In this document: piece after piece, positions 12,599 to 14,754 of the stretch
Layout: the number at the start of each line of letters is the position of its first letter
Numbering within the stretch: position 1 is the first letter of the stretch
Assembly (NCBI GenBank): GCA_016207865.1
Contig: JACQZD010000010.1
Coordinates: 1-14,754 of the forward strand
Source: Nitrospirota bacterium
Lineage (GTDB): Bacteria; Nitrospirota; Thermodesulfovibrionia; UBA6902; DSMQ01
Length of the DNA stretch: 14,754 bases
Direction: 5' to 3'
Position numbers and translations under genes: made by a program
The notes under the pieces: model-generated
The model's input: the letters and a program-made list of their open reading frames with translations, nothing else
What the model was told of the DNA's origin: nothing
Database searches by the model: none

Positions 12599-13909
12599 TC
12601 ACAGCCTCCAGTAATTGAAACCCGCTTTTACAGCCATTTCTTTTTTAAAGACGGATTTTATATCAATAAGCACTGATTTGCTGTTGCATAGTTTTTTAAA
12701 GTATCCGAGCGTATGATTGCAGTATTCATTATGCCTTACTGCAAGAATTATCCCGTCAAATGGTTTTTTGCTTTCAGGCCTGTCAATAAGTGAAAGCCCG
12801 TATTCTTCAAGAACTTCTTCTTTGATGGCATGAGGGTCATGGATAAAGACCTTTACCCCATAGTCACGCAGTTCATTATAAATATCAATAACTCTGGTAT
12901 TCCTTGTGTCCCTGAGATTTTCCTTAAATGTAAGCCCGAGGATAAGAATCTTGCTCTTTTTGACAGGGATGCCGGAATTTATTAATTGTTTTACTGTATG
13001 CTCTGCAATATACCTGCCCATATTGTCATTAATTCTTCTGCCTGAAAGGATGACCTCAGGATGATACCCCAGAGCCTGAGCCTTGAAGGTTAGATAATAG
13101 GGGTCCACCCCAATGCAGTGTCCACCGACAAGCCCCGGTTGAAATGGAAGGAAATTCCATTTGGTCCCGGCGGCCTTTAGTACTTCCTTTGTGTCAATTC
13201 CCATTTTATTGAAGATGATTGCAAGTTCATTAACAAGCGCAATATTTAAATCCCTCTGTATGTTTTCTATAACCTTTGCGGCCTCGGCAGTCTTTATGTC
13301 AGGAGCTTTATGAATTCCGGCTTTTACGACGGAGCCGTAAACTTTAGCAAGAAGGTCTGTTGTTTTTTTATCCTGCGCAGAGACAACTTTAACAATGCCT
13401 GTAACGCTGTGGACTTTGTCTCCGGGATTGACCCGTTCAGGAGAATAGCCCACCTTAAAATCCCTGCCGCATTTCATACCCGAAGCTTTTTCAATAATCG
13501 GCACGCAGATTTCCTCTGTTACTCCGGGATAAACCGTTGACTCATAAACAACAACAGCGCCTTTTTGAAAATTTCTGCCGACAAGTTCAGAGGAGGACTT
13601 AAGAGGCGACAAATCAGGGATTTTGTGTTCGTCTATCGGTGTCGGGACAGCTATAATTATTATCTGGGCATTCCTTAATTTTGCAGGATTATCTGTAAAA
13701 TCTATTTTTGTCCCGATGCTTCGGGACAGCTCTTTTTTGGAGAACTCCCTGTTGATATCAACTCCGGAGGCGAGTTCTTTAATACGGGTCTTTTTAATGT
13801 CAAAGCCGATGACATTAAAAACCTTTGACAGTTCCATGGCAAGGGGCAGTCCCACATAGCCGAGCCCCACTATTGCAATTGTGTTTTTATTTAAGAAATG
13901 CTTGGTCAT
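12599..13909 (-). CDS. UDP-N-acetylhexosamine 6-dehydrogenase (TviB/WbpO-like)
   Basis: This 436-aa cytoplasmic enzyme belongs to the UDP-glucose/GDP-mannose dehydrogenase superfamily, which oxidises C6 of a nucleotide sugar twice with NAD. Seen are GLGYVGLPLA (15-24) for NAD, VPTPIDEHKIPDL, ESTVYPGVTEE, GYSPERVNPGD, and GLVGGHCIGVDPYYL with catalytic Cys265, then LILGLTFKENLRDTRNT in the C-terminal domain. The VPTPID and GGHCIGVDPYYL wording favours the TviB/WbpO/WbpA group (UDP-GlcNAc or UDP-GalNAc) over UDP-glucose. The ATG 13909 lacks a clear ribosome site. Divergent from the glycosyltransferase by 75 bp. Residues encoded at 13709-13728 come from a hairpin sequence. Confidence 0.93.
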   Translation of the reverse strand: MTKHFLNKNTIAIVGLGYVGLPLAMELSKVFNVIGFDIKKTRIKELASGVDINREFSKKELSRSIGTKIDFTDNPAKLRNAQIIIIAVPTPIDEHKIPDLSPLKSSSELVGRNFQKGAVVVYESTVYPGVTEEICVPIIEKASGMKCGRDFKVGYSPERVNPGDKVHSVTGIVKVVSAQDKKTTDLLAKVYGSVVKAGIHKAPDIKTAEAAKVIENIQRDLNIALVNELAIIFNKMGIDTKEVLKAAGTKWNFLPFQPGLVGGHCIGVDPYYLTFKAQALGYHPEVILSGRRINDNMGRYIAEHTVKQLINSGIPVKKSKILILGLTFKENLRDTRNTRVIDIYNELRDYGVKVFIHDPHAIKEEVLEEYGLSLIDRPESKKPFDGIILAVRHNEYCNHTLGYFKKLCNSKSVLIDIKSVFKKEMAVKAGFNYWRL

Positions 13910-13952
13910 TATATACTTATGATGTGAGCAATCATTAAGGTGTATTCTTTGT

Positions 13953-13958
13953 TATAAT
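13953..13958 (+). promoter_or_regulatory. Likely -10 box for the glycosyltransferase gene
   Basis: TATAAT lies in the 75-bp divergent gap, 26 nt before the ATG at 13985. No good -35 was found at 16-18 nt, so only the -10 is called. The complementary strand also reads as an AT-rich -10-like stretch, so the gap could fire both ways. Confidence 0.4.
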
Positions 13959-13984
13959 ACAGCAAAACACAGATAAAAAACAAT

Positions 13985-14754
13985 ATGAAAATAGCCCTCG
14001 TACGAAAAAACTATACGCTATACGGCGGTGCGGAAAACTATCTGCGACTTGTCTTTAAAGGGCTTCAGGCGCAAGGCAATGAGGCGCATATTTTCAGCGC
14101 CAATGAATGGGGTACGGATATTCCCAATGTTCACAAAATAAGAACAGTAAAAAAGCCTTCCTTCCTTTCAAACCTGTTTTTTACCATTAATAGCAGGAAC
14201 ACATTAGCAAAACAGTCTTTTGACTGCATCCTGAGCTTTGAACGCACCCTTTATCAAAATATTTACAGGGCAGGCGACGGCTGTCATAAGGAGTGGCTTG
14301 AGAGGCGCAGGGCGGTTGAACCGTTTTATAAAGGTCTGAGTTTTTCCATAAACCCCCATCATCTTATCATGCTTTATCTTGAGAAAAAGTGTTTTGAAAA
14401 TTCCGGGGTAATCATTGCAAACTCAATGATGGTAAAAAATGACATTATCAGACATTACAGAATTCCTGAAGATAAGATACGCGTGATTTATAACGGCGTG
14501 GACCTTAACAGATTCCGTCCTGTTACTGCAGAACAAAAGAATATTGCAAGAGATTCATTGGGAATAAAAGAGCGGAGTATAATTTTATTTGCAGGGGCTG
14601 ATTTAAAGAGGAAAGGACTTAAAACCCTTTTAAAGGCATTCTCTCTTCTTGATAAAAAGGATAAGCGCCTGATAGTTGCAGGGAAAAGACCATCGCTGAA
14701 ATATGTAGAGCTGGCAGAAAGGCTTAAGATAAATAAAAATGTGACTCTCTGGGG
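13985..14754 (+). CDS. Glycosyltransferase family 4-type (WaaG/RfaG-like), 3' end outside window
   Basis: The frame runs from ATG 13985 to the window edge (about 256 codons). The N-terminus MKIALVRKNYTLYGGAENYL carries the Gly-rich acceptor-side loop of GT4 enzymes. YRAGDGCHKEWLERR (near 98-112) is a signature of RfaG-like lipopolysaccharide core transferases. NSMMVKNDI, VIYNGVDLNRFRP (167-179) and FAGADLKRKGLKTLLKAF follow, as in the donor-binding domain. The usual length is 370-380 aa, so about a third is missing beyond the edge. It would add a hexose from a nucleotide sugar to a lipid-linked glycan at the inner membrane, fitting the neighbouring sugar-nucleotide enzymes. Confidence 0.9.
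   Translation, partial: MKIALVRKNYTLYGGAENYLRLVFKGLQAQGNEAHIFSANEWGTDIPNVHKIRTVKKPSFLSNLFFTINSRNTLAKQSFDCILSFERTLYQNIYRAGDGCHKEWLERRRAVEPFYKGLSFSINPHHLIMLYLEKKCFENSGVIIANSMMVKNDIIRHYRIPEDKIRVIYNGVDLNRFRPVTAEQKNIARDSLGIKERSIILFAGADLKRKGLKTLLKAFSLLDKKDKRLIVAGKRPSLKYVELAERLKINKNVTLW

Overview
The window looks like bacterial chromosomal DNA of moderate GC with an anaerobic, respiratory flavour: five clustered minus-strand genes encode multihaem c-type cytochromes, a b-type cytochrome and an NHL beta-propeller. Together with short intergenic palindromes of the GTCATTCC...GGAATGAC type and heptanucleotide tracts, this suggests a sediment or subsurface lineage such as Nitrospirota (Thermodesulfovibrionia) or Desulfobacterota. 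That placement is inference; no marker in the window settles it.

Region 1 (1-4290, minus strand) is an apparent operon read from a near-consensus promoter at 4259-4286: periplasmic multihaem cytochrome, tail-anchored multihaem cytochrome, four-helix cytochrome b, N-anchored trihaem cytochrome, then an NHL-repeat protein cut by the window edge. Sixteen canonical CXXCH sites and three spacing variants (two CX3CH, one CXCH) are present. The likely job is to move electrons between the membrane quinone pool and periplasmic or outer-surface acceptors or donors.

Region 2 (4320-6120) holds tRNA-Ser(UGA) and serS on the same strand. The gap between them carries a 141-bp MITE-like element with terminal inverted repeats and two internal hairpins, bounded by heptanucleotide tracts. 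A GC-rich dyad lies 3' of the tRNA.

Region 3 (6180-11436, plus strand) is an accessory island. It begins with a decayed threonyl-tRNA synthetase editing-domain gene. Next is a Fic AMP-transferase with a self-inhibitory motif and a repeat-bearing promoter. Then comes a two-gene 'ghost junction' whose second part is the N-terminus of a PLD-type helicase. An AT-rich pair follows (a four-helix membrane protein of 726 aa and a DUF6933-like protein), and the island ends with a CopG/ParE toxin-antitoxin operon that has its own promoter and operator. The mix of toxin-like genes, truncated genes and base composition unlike the flanks points to repeated gain and loss, as in defence islands. The 726-aa/168-aa pair is the best candidate for something undescribed.

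Region 4 (11445-14754) is the edge of a surface-polysaccharide locus: a nucleotide-sugar 4-epimerase and a UDP-HexNAc-type dehydrogenase on the minus strand, separated by another copy of the palindromic repeat, and a divergent family-4-type glycosyltransferase cut by the window end. The first two would make activated uronic sugars and the third would add sugars to a surface glycan.
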